From Halocatena salina (GTDB taxonomy: Archaea; Halobacteriota; Halobacteria; Halobacteriales; Haloarculaceae), in assembly GCF_023115355.1 (NCBI RefSeq), contig NZ_CP096021.1:1-64000 (forward strand): a DNA stretch of 64,000 nucleotides, given 5' to 3'. The notes beneath the pieces are model-generated. The model was not told the origin of the DNA. It made no database searches and saw only the letters and a program-made list of their open reading frames with translations. Of the stretch, positions 16,675 through 27,204 are shown in pieces (positions within the stretch are counted from its first letter, which is position 1; each line of letters starts with the position of its first letter). Position numbers and translations under genes: made by a program.

Positions 16675-17928
16675 ATGGAATCCTTCGGTGGCGAACAGGG
16701 AATTTATGAAAATGTCGATATCCTCGATCCGGAACCGGATACATACAAACCGACTGAACTTCCGGAGCGGGAAGACGAACTTTCAAGGATTCACTCGGCA
16801 TTGCGACCTATTACCCTTGGTGGATCGCCGAGGAATATCCTCGTGTATGGACCAACTGGACAGGGGAAGACTGTCGGGGTGAATCTTAAAACAGAGCAAC
16901 TCCTGCAGTGGGCGGCAGGCGAGGATGACATCACTCTCACAGTGTTGCGCGTCAGTTGTAAGGGAGCCGGTAAGTCATGGAATGTGCTCGCTGATCTCGT
17001 TAAAAAGGTGCGTGAAGTTCGGTACAATAAGACCGTTGAGAAGCCACGTGGTCCGACCAAAGTCGAACTATTTGAGATGCTCTCGAAGGACCTTCAGGCA
17101 ATTGGGGGCATGGTGATTATAGTTCTCGACGAGATCGATGGCATTCAAGAAGACAGCTACGTTCTCTATGAACTCCCCCGAGCCTCGATCGAGAAAGTCT
17201 CAATCGGGGTGATCGGCATTACGAACGATTACCAGTTCCACGAGAATCTCGATGCTGATATTAGATCCTCACTCGGAAGTCGAGAGGTTGTGTTCAGTCC
17301 CTATGACGCGAATCAACTTCGAGATATTCTTGCTCGACGAGCTGCCCATGCTCTCCGAGATACGTATTTCGAAGACGGTATCAAGGATTCGCAGCATCTT
17401 CAGAGTGAAGTCCTCTCCGGAGATGTCATTCCCCTCTGTGCTGCCCTTGCTGGGCAAGATACGGGTGACGCCCGGCAAGCTATTCATCTCCTGTCGACGG
17501 CGTGCGATCTCGCACTGGACGATGGGCGTGAGGCTGTTGAGGAGGTCCACGTACGGAACGCTCGTGAAGAGATTCAGGAGGAGACGATCGGCAAAGGGAT
17601 CCGTGGTGAAACCACGCAACGGAAGATCGCGTTGCTAACGGTTCTTGAAGCAGATCTGGCTGGAGAGACCCCCGAAGGAACAACACAACTCTACCGTCGG
17701 TACAAGCGATTAACGAAGCTAGTTGGAACAGATACGTACCAACAAGGGACGTTTCGCGAGAAGCTGAATGATTTAGTGCATGGAAACATTCTCGAAGGTG
17801 ACCGTCATGGACGTGGCCGAGGACGTGGAATGACGAATCTGTATAGTCTCGCTGTTGATCCGACCCTCGTGATCGATAAGGTTGGTGAGGATGCTCGACT
17901 GAGCGAGATCACTGAACAACTCGAATAG
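16675..17928 (+). CDS. orc2: Orc1/Cdc6 family replication initiator (second)
   Basis: A 417-aa AAA+ initiator starting MESFGGEQGIYENVDIL. Walker A GPTGQGKT is at residues 59-66, Walker B IIVLDEID at 148-155, and sensor 1 is in GITNDYQFHENLD. A C-terminal winged helix (residues 320-400) has a basic GRGRGRG insertion. It is only distantly similar to the first orc product. Its flanks carry an unrelated repeat family (three copies upstream, two downstream), so it probably recognises a different origin. The start is fixed by the TATA box at 16641. Having two dissimilar initiators with private repeats so close suggests a second replicator acquired by fusion or integration. Confidence 0.9.
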   Translation: MESFGGEQGIYENVDILDPEPDTYKPTELPEREDELSRIHSALRPITLGGSPRNILVYGPTGQGKTVGVNLKTEQLLQWAAGEDDITLTVLRVSCKGAGKSWNVLADLVKKVREVRYNKTVEKPRGPTKVELFEMLSKDLQAIGGMVIIVLDEIDGIQEDSYVLYELPRASIEKVSIGVIGITNDYQFHENLDADIRSSLGSREVVFSPYDANQLRDILARRAAHALRDTYFEDGIKDSQHLQSEVLSGDVIPLCAALAGQDTGDARQAIHLLSTACDLALDDGREAVEEVHVRNAREEIQEETIGKGIRGETTQRKIALLTVLEADLAGETPEGTTQLYRRYKRLTKLVGTDTYQQGTFREKLNDLVHGNILEGDRHGRGRGRGMTNLYSLAVDPTLVIDKVGEDARLSEITEQLE

Positions 17929-17936
17929 GACGGCTA

Positions 17937-17960
17937 CTTACACTCCGATACCCCCTCCCT
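17937..17960 (+). repeat. Origin recognition-like repeat, family 2, copy 4
   Basis: TTACACTCCGATACCCCC followed by TCCCT, starting 9 bases after the stop of the second orc gene. Same orientation as copies 2, 3 and 5. Confidence 0.75.
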
Positions 17961-17980
17961 ACAAACCATATTTGTCAGAT

Positions 17981-18008
17981 GTTACACTCCGATACCCCTC
18001 CCTCTCCC
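17981..18008 (+). repeat. Origin recognition-like repeat, family 2, copy 5
   Basis: TTACACTCCGATACCCCTCC plus a CTCTCCC tail, 20 bases after copy 4. From here to 18660 I find no gene I can support. Confidence 0.75.
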
Positions 18009-18662
18009 AGAAGTAGCGTAAGCTCGTTCCTGTACTCGGTGACCAGCCAGCAAAGCATGAATCCTTCGTACGTGACTGAGCACAATGCGGTGCTTGAATG
18101 AGTGTGACCCACTATTGTTCGTTCGATCTACTTACGATCTGGCCGATGGTTTCCGCTTCCCATTGCTGTCCATACCTCGTTTTGGCAGTGTTTGCATCAC
18201 TACCTCCCTATCGGGTAGTGCATACGCCCTGGGTTGCAAGTGAACAATCGGGCGACGAGACAAGGATCATACTCTCTACAACGGAGTTGAGAGTAGAGTT
18301 TCCTCTTAGCATCGTCCAAGCTGTCGAGGCTCAGCTCGCATTCAGTCTGCTTACATGTCGTATATCATTTATGAATCGCCAAATCACCGAGGTCCTTGTC
18401 GTGGTTCTCTTTAATGAGAAAGTGTACAGCAGTCGTGATGACTTCCCGCGTCGCATCACCGAACCGGTTTCCGCTACGTCCGAAAGGGCACTGACTCACC
18501 GGGAATCGAATCGAGATCAAGCTACTCAGCAAGCTCAGGATACCGAGCAAGGCCACGGTAACTCTGTTTAGTGCTCTCCCGATACAGGAAGTGTTTGAGT
18601 ATCATCCCCGTTTCGATATACGGGATCAACTGCTAGACGTCAGCTACGCTGCATCACACTAT

Positions 18663-19994
18663 TCATGGGAACTGATCGAACAGATCTCTATCGGGCCACG
18701 TGGAGACGTTCCTCAGTGTCTCGAGCAACATCTCCTGAGCTTGAACGGTGAACGTCTGAAGCTGGCGGCCCGGGGCTCGTCTGTTGAACAGCGCCGCAAT
18801 CGTGAGATCGTTGTTCCCGGAGTGCGACAGAAACCCGTAGCTTCCTGGGAGTGATCCGTCATGCCACAGGGTGGGTGCCGTGTCACCGTTCGGTATCACC
18901 CCCCACCCCATTCCATAGAACTGCTGAGCGCCGTCCCAGTTCGGGACGTTCGGCCGGGCAGTCATCTGATCCAGTGTCTCGGCGGTAAGGAGGTTCCGGG
19001 GCCCCAGTCGACGATCGACGCCGCGTACGAACCGCAGTAGATCGATCGCTGATCCGACCCATCCGCCATTAGCGTCGTGCGCCGGGAGATGGCCTGCACC
19101 GTACGGACGCGGTACCTGTCCCTCTCCGGGGAACGGCGATTCTATTGTTTCGTGACCGTAGTAGCGCACCTCGTCCTCAAGGCGGTCGTCCAACCGGGTT
19201 GCACCGATCTCCATCCGGGAGATCCCGAGGGGACTGAGAATATTCTCACGGACGTGGGACTCGTAGGCCGTGTCGGTTACTGCCTCGATGACTCGGCCGA
19301 GAGTACAGTAGCCGATATTCGCATACTTGTAGCTCGTTCCGGGATCGTATCCGAGTCGCTGATCGGTCAGAAATCGAACCGTTGTGTCGGCACTGGCAGG
19401 CGGCTCGACGCCTTCGGTCTCGGCAACCTGGATCGGTGCGAACATCGGGTCGAACCCGATCTCGGCGTTATCCCAGCCTGCGGTATGCCGAAGGTGTTGT
19501 CGAACCGTCGTCTCAGTCAGTCGGTGATCTGTGGGTCCATCATCCGGCAGGAACTGGTCAAGGATCTCGAACACCGAGTCATCGAGGGCCAACTGCCCGC
19601 GTTCGATGAGATCGAGGGTTACAACTGCTGTAACTGGTTTCGAAATGCTTCCAATCCTGAACAGTGAGTCCGGCTGGACAGGCGCCCCGCATTGTTTGTC
19701 GGCGAGCCCATATCCGCGGGTGAACACGAGTTGGCCCTCCTTTGCGACGGCAACCGACGCACCTGGAATGTTCCACTGTCGGAGGAACGCTGGGACTGCG
19801 TCTTCGAAGGCTTCGACGCCCGCTGGCGGTGGGCCTGTCGTCGATATTTCAGCCGTCGTCGTGGATGTGGCCGTTTCAGGAGTGGTGGTCTTGGGGGAGG
19901 TCGTACTGGCGGAACTGCTGGCTGAGCAGCCGACAAATCCAACTGCGGATGCACCAAGAGTAGCAAGGACCTTGCGTCTTGACGGTCGTATCAC
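18663..19994 (-). CDS. Serine beta-lactamase-family hydrolase, Tat lipoprotein
   Basis: A 443-aa secreted serine hydrolase of the class C beta-lactamase/esterase family (PF00144 type). The N terminus has a twin-arginine-like RPSRRKVLATLG and a lipobox ending at C23, then a Ser/Thr-rich linker (residues 24-55) typical of haloarchaeal surface lipoproteins. Catalytic motifs are S116-I-S-K119 and Y224-A-N226, with a WHDGSLPG segment near residue 385 in place of the KTG box. The substrate may be a peptide or ester rather than a lactam. It is monocistronic. The downstream side (18010-18660) has only non-coding or decayed sequence. Confidence 0.88.
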   Translation of the reverse strand: MIRPSRRKVLATLGASAVGFVGCSASSSASTTSPKTTTPETATSTTTAEISTTGPPPAGVEAFEDAVPAFLRQWNIPGASVAVAKEGQLVFTRGYGLADKQCGAPVQPDSLFRIGSISKPVTAVVTLDLIERGQLALDDSVFEILDQFLPDDGPTDHRLTETTVRQHLRHTAGWDNAEIGFDPMFAPIQVAETEGVEPPASADTTVRFLTDQRLGYDPGTSYKYANIGYCTLGRVIEAVTDTAYESHVRENILSPLGISRMEIGATRLDDRLEDEVRYYGHETIESPFPGEGQVPRPYGAGHLPAHDANGGWVGSAIDLLRFVRGVDRRLGPRNLLTAETLDQMTARPNVPNWDGAQQFYGMGWGVIPNGDTAPTLWHDGSLPGSYGFLSHSGNNDLTIAALFNRRAPGRQLQTFTVQAQEMLLETLRNVSTWPDRDLFDQFP

Positions 19995-20229
19995 GGCTTG
20001 TTGTAGGTTCAGTATTCACTTGGTAATTTTGGAATGGTATTTTCATACAAACTTATACCACTTGCTACGATTTCACGGCCTCGCATTCATGCTCCCATGG
20101 TAATTTCGCTCTCAGTGAATTTCACGTACTGTTTTAATATTAGAATTAGTAGGGTTGTCGATAGTATACCATCAGGGCGACAACAGAAATGTCAATCCAT
20201 TATATTTTTTGTTATTTAATATTTGCAAT

Positions 20230-20580
20230 CTAATCATTTATTATATAAATACCAGTGAACTTAGCGATCACGATAACGTCGTGGTTGCCCGTCACTTCAT
20301 AGACAAACCATCGGTTCGTGTCGTGAAGAGTATCGGCGACGGTGGTGATGTCGCTCCCTTCGACTGTGAGTTGGGCGATTGCTGTCACGTCGTACTAGGG
20401 TACGTCGTAATCGACTTTCGGGGTGTAGCCCCTGATCACACTCTGTTCGTCAAGGTCGATCGGATGATTTGAAACGGTCGTGACCGAAACGACGAGTTCC
20501 TCCGCGAGGGTTCGAAGCCTTGCTCGACCGTCGTCGAGAAGTGCGTTCACCAATTTCTCGTCCAAGTTTTCATACATCAT
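20230..20580 (-). pseudogene. lrp: Lrp/AsnC-type regulator, interrupted by an in-frame TAG and truncated
   Basis: The first 61 codons give an Lrp-type winged helix ([26 protein letters not shown]...VSVTTVSNH...[11 protein letters not shown]). An in-frame TAG follows. The same frame continues with a recognisable RAM-domain start (YDVTAIAQLTVEG, RWFVYEVTGNHDVIVIAKF) before degenerating and stopping at 20230. The normal RAM C terminus, about 40 residues, is lost. The gene is divergent from glnA, the usual haloarchaeal place for an Lrp that controls glutamine synthetase. The 61-aa product could still be made and might bind DNA, but would lack the effector domain. Confidence 0.7.
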
Positions 20581-20707
20581 TACACTCCTCCACTCGACCG
20601 ACGCATTGTAACTTTACGAATATCCAATTTTCTTCTCAAAATGTCGAATTTACATGAACCAGTACGGCTTTAACCGTGAAGATAATCAGGTAGAACGTCG
20701 AGAAACA

Positions 20708-22078
20708 ATGAGAACTGAAAGTATTGCTGCCGATGGTGGTATCGATGCCGAAGCACAGAGTGTTCTCGATGCAATCGAAGAGAACGACGTGGATTTTCTC
20801 CGTATCCAGTTCACGGACATCCTCGGGACAGTGAAGAACGTCTCCATCCCAGCGAGCCAGGCTGAGAAAGCGTTTACCGAAGGGATCTATTTCGACGGCT
20901 CATCCATCGAAGGATTCGTCCGGATCCAGGAGAGCGACATGCGGCTCAAGCCAGATCCGAACACCTTCGCGATATTGCCGTGGAAGACCCGCGAGGACGG
21001 CACTGTGAGCGCCCGGTTGATTGCCGACGTGATGGATGCGTCCGGGAGCAACTTCGCCGGTGACCCCCGTCACGTACTCAAGCGCGCGCTGAAGAAGGCA
21101 GGGAACATGGGCTATACGCTCAACGCCGGGCCGGAGCCGGAGTTTTTCCTCTTCGAAGAGGAAGACGGTCGGGCAACGACGATCACTCATGACGCTGGTG
21201 GGTATTTCGATCTCGCACCGAAAGACCTCGCAAGTGACGTGCGCCGGGATATCATCTACGGGCTCGAGCAGATGGGGTTCGAGGTCGAGGCAAGCCATCA
21301 CGAGGTTGCAGAGGGCCAACACGAAATCGACTTCAAATACGATGACGGACTCACCACGGCGGATAACATCGCTACGTTCCGGGCGGTCGTGCGTGCGATC
21401 GCCGCCGAGCACGAGTTACATTCGACGTTCATGCCAAAACCTATCGCGGGCATCAACGGTAGCGGGATGCATACACACCTCTCGCTGTTCACCGAGGATG
21501 GGGAGAACGCCTTCCACGATGCGGACGACGAGTTCAACCTTTCCGAAACAGCAGACCAGTTCCTCGCCGGGATTCTGGAGCACGCACCCGCTATCACCGC
21601 GGTCTGTAATCCCACGGTGAATTCCTACAAACGGCTCGTGTCCGGCTATGAGGCTCCCGTGTACGTCGCGTGGAGTGACGTGAACCGGTCTGCACTCATC
21701 CGCAAACCCGCCGCGCGCACCCCAGCCGCCTCGCGGATCGAACTTCGCTCACCGGATCCCTCGTGTAATCCGTATCTCGCGCTCGCGGTCATGCTTCAGG
21801 CCGGGATTGACGGGATCGAACGCGGTCTCACTGCCCCAGACCCGGTCCGGGAGAATATCTACGAGTTTGACGAGACTGCTCGCGAGGAGTACGGCATCGA
21901 CACCCTGCCAGCCAATCTCGGTGAAGCGATCGATGTTCTCGAAACTGACGAGGTCATCCTTGACGCACTCGGTGACCACATCGCAGAGAAGTTCATCGAA
22001 GCCAAACGCGCCGAGTTCGACGACTACCGCGCGGCGGTCTCGGAGTGGGAACTCGACCAATATCTCGAAACCTTCTAA
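20708..22078 (+). CDS. glnA: Glutamine synthetase, type I
   Basis: A 456-aa GSI enzyme making glutamine from glutamate, ammonia and ATP. Signature blocks are in order: [10 protein letters not shown] early, [11 protein letters not shown] near residue 140, the ATP-site [13 protein letters not shown] near 255, [18 protein letters not shown] near 305, and [29 protein letters not shown] near 338-366. The ATG at 20708 gives the usual haloarchaeal length; an ATG 18 codons earlier would add a non-conserved tail. Just upstream and divergent is a broken lrp gene. The nitrate/nitrite reductase genes that would supply its ammonium lie 0.8-7 kb downstream. The interval 22079-22780 shows no gene. Confidence 0.95.
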   Translation: MRTESIAADGGIDAEAQSVLDAIEENDVDFLRIQFTDILGTVKNVSIPASQAEKAFTEGIYFDGSSIEGFVRIQESDMRLKPDPNTFAILPWKTREDGTVSARLIADVMDASGSNFAGDPRHVLKRALKKAGNMGYTLNAGPEPEFFLFEEEDGRATTITHDAGGYFDLAPKDLASDVRRDIIYGLEQMGFEVEASHHEVAEGQHEIDFKYDDGLTTADNIATFRAVVRAIAAEHELHSTFMPKPIAGINGSGMHTHLSLFTEDGENAFHDADDEFNLSETADQFLAGILEHAPAITAVCNPTVNSYKRLVSGYEAPVYVAWSDVNRSALIRKPAARTPAASRIELRSPDPSCNPYLALAVMLQAGIDGIERGLTAPDPVRENIYEFDETAREEYGIDTLPANLGEAIDVLETDEVILDALGDHIAEKFIEAKRAEFDDYRAAVSEWELDQYLETF

Positions 22079-22915
22079 CCCCATCTAATATATGGGATTT
22101 AATAGACTTGAGGGGGATCAGTACCTCACAAGACGTCCTCAGGCAACCGATACCGACGCCTATTCTGTACCGGAGCGGTCGGACTGCTAACCGGCTCTGT
22201 GTAGTACTGATACTGTATAACTGTAGACCGGCGGAAGATACCGAGTTCGACCGAACGGTTAGGAAGTATTGGTGCACGATCGAAAGTAAAGCGACACCTC
22301 TCAAAGCTCAATCTACACTGATATTCAAGGTCCTCCGGTTTCTCGATAGAATATGGCCGACAGAAGCACGTTCTCACTTTGCGAATGGAGGAAGAGACAT
22401 CGGGAGTACTAGTTAGCGTATTGGGATTACAGTAGTATAGTCGTAAAGGCCATCTATAGACTTATTATTGATCGCTATTCCTAAAGGAACTACAACGAGT
22501 TCATTATTGATAAATTAATTTTGAAAAGGTAGTAGATATTCTATTTCTACCTTAATTCGTGTACAAGTCCTACTACTGAGACTACGACTACACACTGAAT
22601 GGATACAGAATGAAGATGGCACATTCACTCGCATCCATCAACTACGGCTGTATGCCTGATTCTCATGAATCGGTAACGGTATTCGTGGCATTGACTCGCT
22701 AGATATCTGCCAGAAAAAGAGATGTCGGAGCCCGCCGGTAACCGCTGAATGAGGAATGGACAGATGCGATCTAAGCAACCATAGAAATGTATTTTATAAA
22801 GAGATATCATTTTATAATTCTCATTCTTACGTATAGATATGGGAATAGTGTTTGGATATACTCGAAAAATGCTTATAAGCAAACAAATGGGCGCTCAAAT
22901 TGCGCGTGGTATCGT

Positions 22916-24958
22916 GTGAGTGAGTGGGTTCCGACGACGTGTATGCGGTGTGCTGTCGGCTGTGGTCATATGCACCAGGGAGCTGACATCGGCTACGGCA
23001 TCGATATCGTCCGGGGGGATCCTGCCCACCCGGTCAATCAAGGGTTAGCGTGTGCACGAGGCATCCGAGAGAGCAAGAATCCCAACGGTGAGTGGCTCAC
23101 TCGTCCCTTAGTCCGCAGCGACGGTAAGTTGCAGCAGACAACCTGGGACGTGGCGCTTGCCCGCACAGTTGCGGGGTTGCGCGAGGCCCAGAGCCAGGGC
23201 CCAGATAGCGTTGCCGTCCTTGGCAGCGGCCAGCAGACCAATGAAGCCGCCTACATGCTCGGAAAGGTTGCCCGTGGTGGCTTTGGGACCCGCAATTACG
23301 ACGCGAACACCACGCTCTGTATGGCCAGCGCGGTGACAGCATACTACCAAGCCTTCGGCAGTGATGCTCCGCCTTGTACCTATGCCGATATCGATACGGC
23401 TGAAGGACACGTTATCTGGGGAGCAAATCCCGCGGTCGCTCACCCGGTGCTGTTCCGCTGGATTCGACAGGCCGCTAGCGAGAACGGTGAACTCGTCGTT
23501 GTGGATCCGGTGCGCTCTGAAACGGCAGAGAACGCTGAACATCATGTCGCGCCCGCACCCGGTAAAGATCTCGCGTTGGCACGAGCAGTACTAGCTCACA
23601 TCGTTGAGACTGATCGTGTCGACACGGCATTCGTCGAGGCAGCGACCGACGGGTTCGATGCTCTTCTCTCTGCGCTTCCTGATGCGAAGACGGCCGCTAG
23701 CGACGCCGGAGTTACGATGGCTGACGTGGACCTCCTCGCCACTACACTTGATCACCGGACACTCATCTACTGGGGGATGGGCATCAACCAGCACGTTCAA
23801 GGAACTGAGACGTCGCGGGCACTCATCGACCTGACGATGGCGACAGGGAACCTCCGGCCCGGTAGCGGGCCATTCTCGCTGACAGGACAAGCTAACTCGA
23901 TGGGGACTCGAATATGCTCCTCGAAGGGAACCTGGCCCGGCCAGCGAGCGTTTGAAGCCCCGTATCACCGGCGGATTATCGCCGACTGCTGGGGAATTCC
24001 AGTCGATCGTCTCCCCGACGACTCCGGACCGGGCCCTGTCGGTATTCTCGAGACGAACCCTGACGCCATCTGGACGGTCGCGACAAATCCCGTCGCCGGA
24101 ATGCCTGACACCGACGCCGCCCGTACAGCGCTTGAAGACGCGTTCGTCGTCGCGCAGGACGCGTTCCACACGGAGACGACCGCTGTCGCCGACGTAGTTC
24201 TCCCAGCGGCAACGTGGGGTGAGTCCGAGGGCACGACGACGAACATGGAGCGGACAATCTCACGGGTGCGGGCGGCTACCGACCTTCCAACTGGTGTGCG
24301 CACGGACCTTGACCTTATTGCGACGATCGGGACTCGGCTGTTTCCCGAGTTCATTAAGGATCCCTCACCGGACCCGTCGGCAGTCTTCGACGAGTTCACC
24401 GCGCTGACTGAGGGAACTGTCGCTGACTGCTCAGGGATCACCTACGAGCGTCTGGAGGAGGAGCATGCCGTCCGCTGGCCTGCTCCTGACGAAGAGAGTA
24501 CCGGTGGCTACCGCTACTACGACGACGCGTCGTGGTCGTTCCCGACCGCCTCTGGCAACGCCCAATTCTCGATCGGTCAACAGGAACCACTTCCAGAACC
24601 AACTAACGACGAGTACTCGCTGGTACTGACGACGGCCCGTGAGGCTGACGGGTACAATACTGGTGTCCGTTCTCGCGGCGGTACGAGTAGCGAACTGGTC
24701 GCCCGTATCCACCCGGACACCGTCACACTCGACAACGACCGGGCCATCGTTGCCTCCCGGCGCGGATCGGTGACAGTCCGTGTCGATCGTGACGAGAGCA
24801 TTCCCCGAGGAATGGTTTGGCTCCCTATCCACCACCCGGCCACCAATCGACTGACGCTCTCCGATCGAGACCCCCAATCCAACGAACCGCACTTCAAACA
24901 GTGTGCTGTCCGGCTGGCCGCACCAGAGGCAGAGGTATCGCCGGTGACAGCTGACTGA
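22916..24958 (+). CDS. nasA: Assimilatory nitrate reductase, molybdopterin subunit
   Basis: A 680-aa molybdopterin oxidoreductase of the NasA group, reducing nitrate to nitrite in the cytoplasm with ferredoxin as probable donor. The N-terminal [4Fe-4S] motif is C9-x2-C12-x3-C16-x29-C46 (TTCMRCAVGCGHM ... GLACARG). Mo-bisMGD domains follow, including YWGMGINQHVQGTE and ATWGESEGTTTNMERT. The ORF is open 43 codons upstream, but those residues are hydrophobic, AT-rich and unlike the family. GTG at 22916 puts the cluster motif at its normal place, and a TATA-like TTATAA lies at 22873-22878. No Tat signal, consistent with assimilation. It is followed by the transporter and nitrite reductase on the same strand. 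Confidence 0.9.
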   Translation: MSEWVPTTCMRCAVGCGHMHQGADIGYGIDIVRGDPAHPVNQGLACARGIRESKNPNGEWLTRPLVRSDGKLQQTTWDVALARTVAGLREAQSQGPDSVAVLGSGQQTNEAAYMLGKVARGGFGTRNYDANTTLCMASAVTAYYQAFGSDAPPCTYADIDTAEGHVIWGANPAVAHPVLFRWIRQAASENGELVVVDPVRSETAENAEHHVAPAPGKDLALARAVLAHIVETDRVDTAFVEAATDGFDALLSALPDAKTAASDAGVTMADVDLLATTLDHRTLIYWGMGINQHVQGTETSRALIDLTMATGNLRPGSGPFSLTGQANSMGTRICSSKGTWPGQRAFEAPYHRRIIADCWGIPVDRLPDDSGPGPVGILETNPDAIWTVATNPVAGMPDTDAARTALEDAFVVAQDAFHTETTAVADVVLPAATWGESEGTTTNMERTISRVRAATDLPTGVRTDLDLIATIGTRLFPEFIKDPSPDPSAVFDEFTALTEGTVADCSGITYERLEEEHAVRWPAPDEESTGGYRYYDDASWSFPTASGNAQFSIGQQEPLPEPTNDEYSLVLTTAREADGYNTGVRSRGGTSSELVARIHPDTVTLDNDRAIVASRRGSVTVRVDRDESIPRGMVWLPIHHPATNRLTLSDRDPQSNEPHFKQCAVRLAAPEAEVSPVTAD

Positions 24959-25324
24959 CGACATCGACCACTCTTTTACATGACGTGAACGCTGAGACTC
25001 TGATGTGCGGTACGCATGTCCTCTTACAAGCTACTATCACACTAGCGTCACATTACACACGGAGTGTTCAAATGCATCCAGTTATCACTTCGCTAGCTGG
25101 ACGGTCGATAATCGTGCAGAGATGACCCACGATTTGAAGATGGTCGTATATTCAGTTAGTATGGGCATCTAGTCTATTTTGTCAACAAGTATCGTTATTA
25201 TGTGCCCGTACAACCGTATTACTATGGTAAAGTTATGGGAAATCTATATTAATACAGGATCAATAGACGAACGGTCGATACATACCGATTATGTGATTGA
25301 TATGGATGAAATGGAGACGATCTC

Positions 25325-26653
25325 ATGAGTCTGGTTAAGATGACCAAACACCGGACGTTAGTGCTGGCAACCGTCGGATTCAACTTCTCGTTTCTCATCT
25401 GGTTCTCGTTTGCCCCGTTTACCGGTCCGATTGCTGATGCGTTCGGACTGTCGCTGGCGGACATCGGCATTCTTTCGAGTGCGGCCATCTGGTTGGCCCC
25501 GCTTGGACGTGTTCTGACCGGGTGGCTCTCGGACAAATTTGGCGCGCCCACGGTGTTCGCCATCGTGCTGGCCTACGTCGGGCTGTTCTCGATGGCGAGC
25601 GCGTTCGCCCAGTCGTACACTGTCTTTTTCGTTGAACGGCTTATCGTGGCGACGGCCGGTATCACCTTCGTTATCGGGATTCAGCACGTCTCCGAGTGGT
25701 TCGAAGAAGAACAGCTGGGGACTGTTGAAGGAATCTACGCCGGTATCGGGAACGCCGGAGCCGCTGCGGGGGCGCTCATCCTGCCGCGTGTCTTCCCGGC
25801 GAGCTGGAGCGGGCCGTTGTTCCAGACCAACTGGCGGGCCGCTTTCTTCTATACCGGTGTCATCTCCACCATCCTCGCCGTCGCGTATTATGCGTTCGGC
25901 GAGGCCGCAAAGAGCGAGGAGAAGCGTCAGGCGACGAAAGAGAGTGCGAGCTTTGGGGGCTGGGTCTACACTGCCACACGATACGGGACCGTCGTCCTCG
26001 CGCTGGCCTATGTGATGAGTTTCGGGCTGGAGCTGTCGATGAACGGGTGGCTGGCTACCTACTACCGCGAGGGATTTAACACCAACAATCTCGTGCTGGC
26101 GAGCACCTTCGCGGCGATGTTCTCCATCGCAGCGGGACTGCTTCGTCCCCTTGGAGGCTACGTCAGCGACCATCTCGCTCGTGAGCAGAGAAATATCCTC
26201 CCGGTCTTCACCGGCCGCTATCGCGAGCAGTGGACGTTCGTCTCGCTGTGTTTTATCGTCCTAATGATGGTTGGGATGACGCTAGCAGGTCTCTCCGGTA
26301 ATGTATTGCTCGCGGTAGGTGCTGGCTTTCTCGTCGGCATGGGGTGCGCTATGGCCGAGGGGTCCATCTTTGCGCAGGTACCGGCACTGTTCCCCAATAG
26401 CTCTGGTGCTGTCGCGGGCGTCGTTGGTGGCGTTGGGTCTGTCGGTGGTATCATCTATCCGCTGGTGTATTCGGCATCGATCCTTCCGAACTTACACGTG
26501 GGCTACTCCATCGTTGCTGTTTCGATGATACCCATCGTGTTGCTGACAGCGTGGGTGTTCCAGCCGACGGTCGCACGCGTCGCGACCGAAGCTGGCTTTG
26601 TCGGCGAAGGCGAGCAGCCAAAGACGGAACCAGTATCTAGCAGGAACGACTGA
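25325..26653 (+). CDS. MFS nitrate/nitrite transporter (NarK/NasB type)
   Basis: A 442-aa major facilitator with 12 predicted helices. Family marks are [25 protein letters not shown] in helix 1, the MFS loop [13 protein letters not shown], and a nitrate-signature-like [23 protein letters not shown] in helix 5. A second glycine-rich helix ([21 protein letters not shown]) is also typical of NarK. It probably imports nitrate for NasA. It lies 366 bases after nasA, and that gap holds no ORF, so it may have its own promoter. Direction (uptake versus nitrite export) cannot be read from sequence; context favours uptake. Confidence 0.88.
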   Translation: MSLVKMTKHRTLVLATVGFNFSFLIWFSFAPFTGPIADAFGLSLADIGILSSAAIWLAPLGRVLTGWLSDKFGAPTVFAIVLAYVGLFSMASAFAQSYTVFFVERLIVATAGITFVIGIQHVSEWFEEEQLGTVEGIYAGIGNAGAAAGALILPRVFPASWSGPLFQTNWRAAFFYTGVISTILAVAYYAFGEAAKSEEKRQATKESASFGGWVYTATRYGTVVLALAYVMSFGLELSMNGWLATYYREGFNTNNLVLASTFAAMFSIAAGLLRPLGGYVSDHLAREQRNILPVFTGRYREQWTFVSLCFIVLMMVGMTLAGLSGNVLLAVGAGFLVGMGCAMAEGSIFAQVPALFPNSSGAVAGVVGGVGSVGGIIYPLVYSASILPNLHVGYSIVAVSMIPIVLLTAWVFQPTVARVATEAGFVGEGEQPKTEPVSSRND

Positions 26654-27121
26654 CAGAGGCCCGGCGATTATCCTCAAGAGCGAGTGTTAGCCAGCGAGCA
26701 CGACCCGGTAACGCAGAACTGAACAGCGGCGCAGTACCTACAGCAACGGATGGCGGCGACTGTTAGTAACGGTCTCTAGGGTAATGTCATTGTATATCAC
26801 GGTGTTCCATTGGATCCAAACCATCATCCAACTTTGCTGTATCAACTCTTGATCATCGCTATCCTTGATCCAGTGCTAACACGGGATAGGAAACATCGAC
26901 ATCCCTGCACAGCGTTACGCAGTCCAGACGTGGGCAACAGAACATCTTCCCAGCGAATTGATGTCAACCGATCCCGTCTCGTCTTGTGGTTTATTTGATT
27001 GACTTCGGCTCGATTAAACACATAATACGCCTACTAGCCGGTATTATTTTGGACAGACGTGTGGCCTACCACCAGTATTGTTTATTCATTCAATGGGTAG
27101 CGTTATGATCATACAAACAGA

Positions 27122-27133
27122 GGATATAAACGT
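27122..27133 (+). promoter_or_regulatory. Possible TATA box ahead of nitrite reductase gene
   Basis: GGATATAAACG in a 550-base intergenic stretch (26654-27204) that otherwise contains nothing I can name. It lies about 75 bases before the ATG, so it implies a leadered transcript and separate control of the nitrite reductase gene. Weak evidence. Confidence 0.3.
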
Positions 27134-27204
27134 AGAATAGGTGGTGTTCAATCATATATGACTAAGATAAGACTACGATCGTCCGTATCTACGGTGATCT
27201 AACC

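Noticed and set aside
18365-18556. Minus-strand frame ending RFGDATREVITTAVHFLIKENHDKDLGDLAIHK
   Set aside because: The second half looks like a real protein fragment but lacks a plausible start and end. The family is unknown and it would be at most a remnant.
18098-18571. 157-codon plus-strand frame
   Set aside because: Composition (many Ser, Cys, Arg, mixed hydrophobics) is unlike haloarchaeal proteins and no motif is seen; it overlaps the better minus-strand fragment.
22787-22915. N-terminal extension of nitrate reductase (43 residues)
   Set aside because: Hydrophobic AT-rich residues not seen in the family, and the [4Fe-4S] motif would be displaced; GTG at 22916 preferred.
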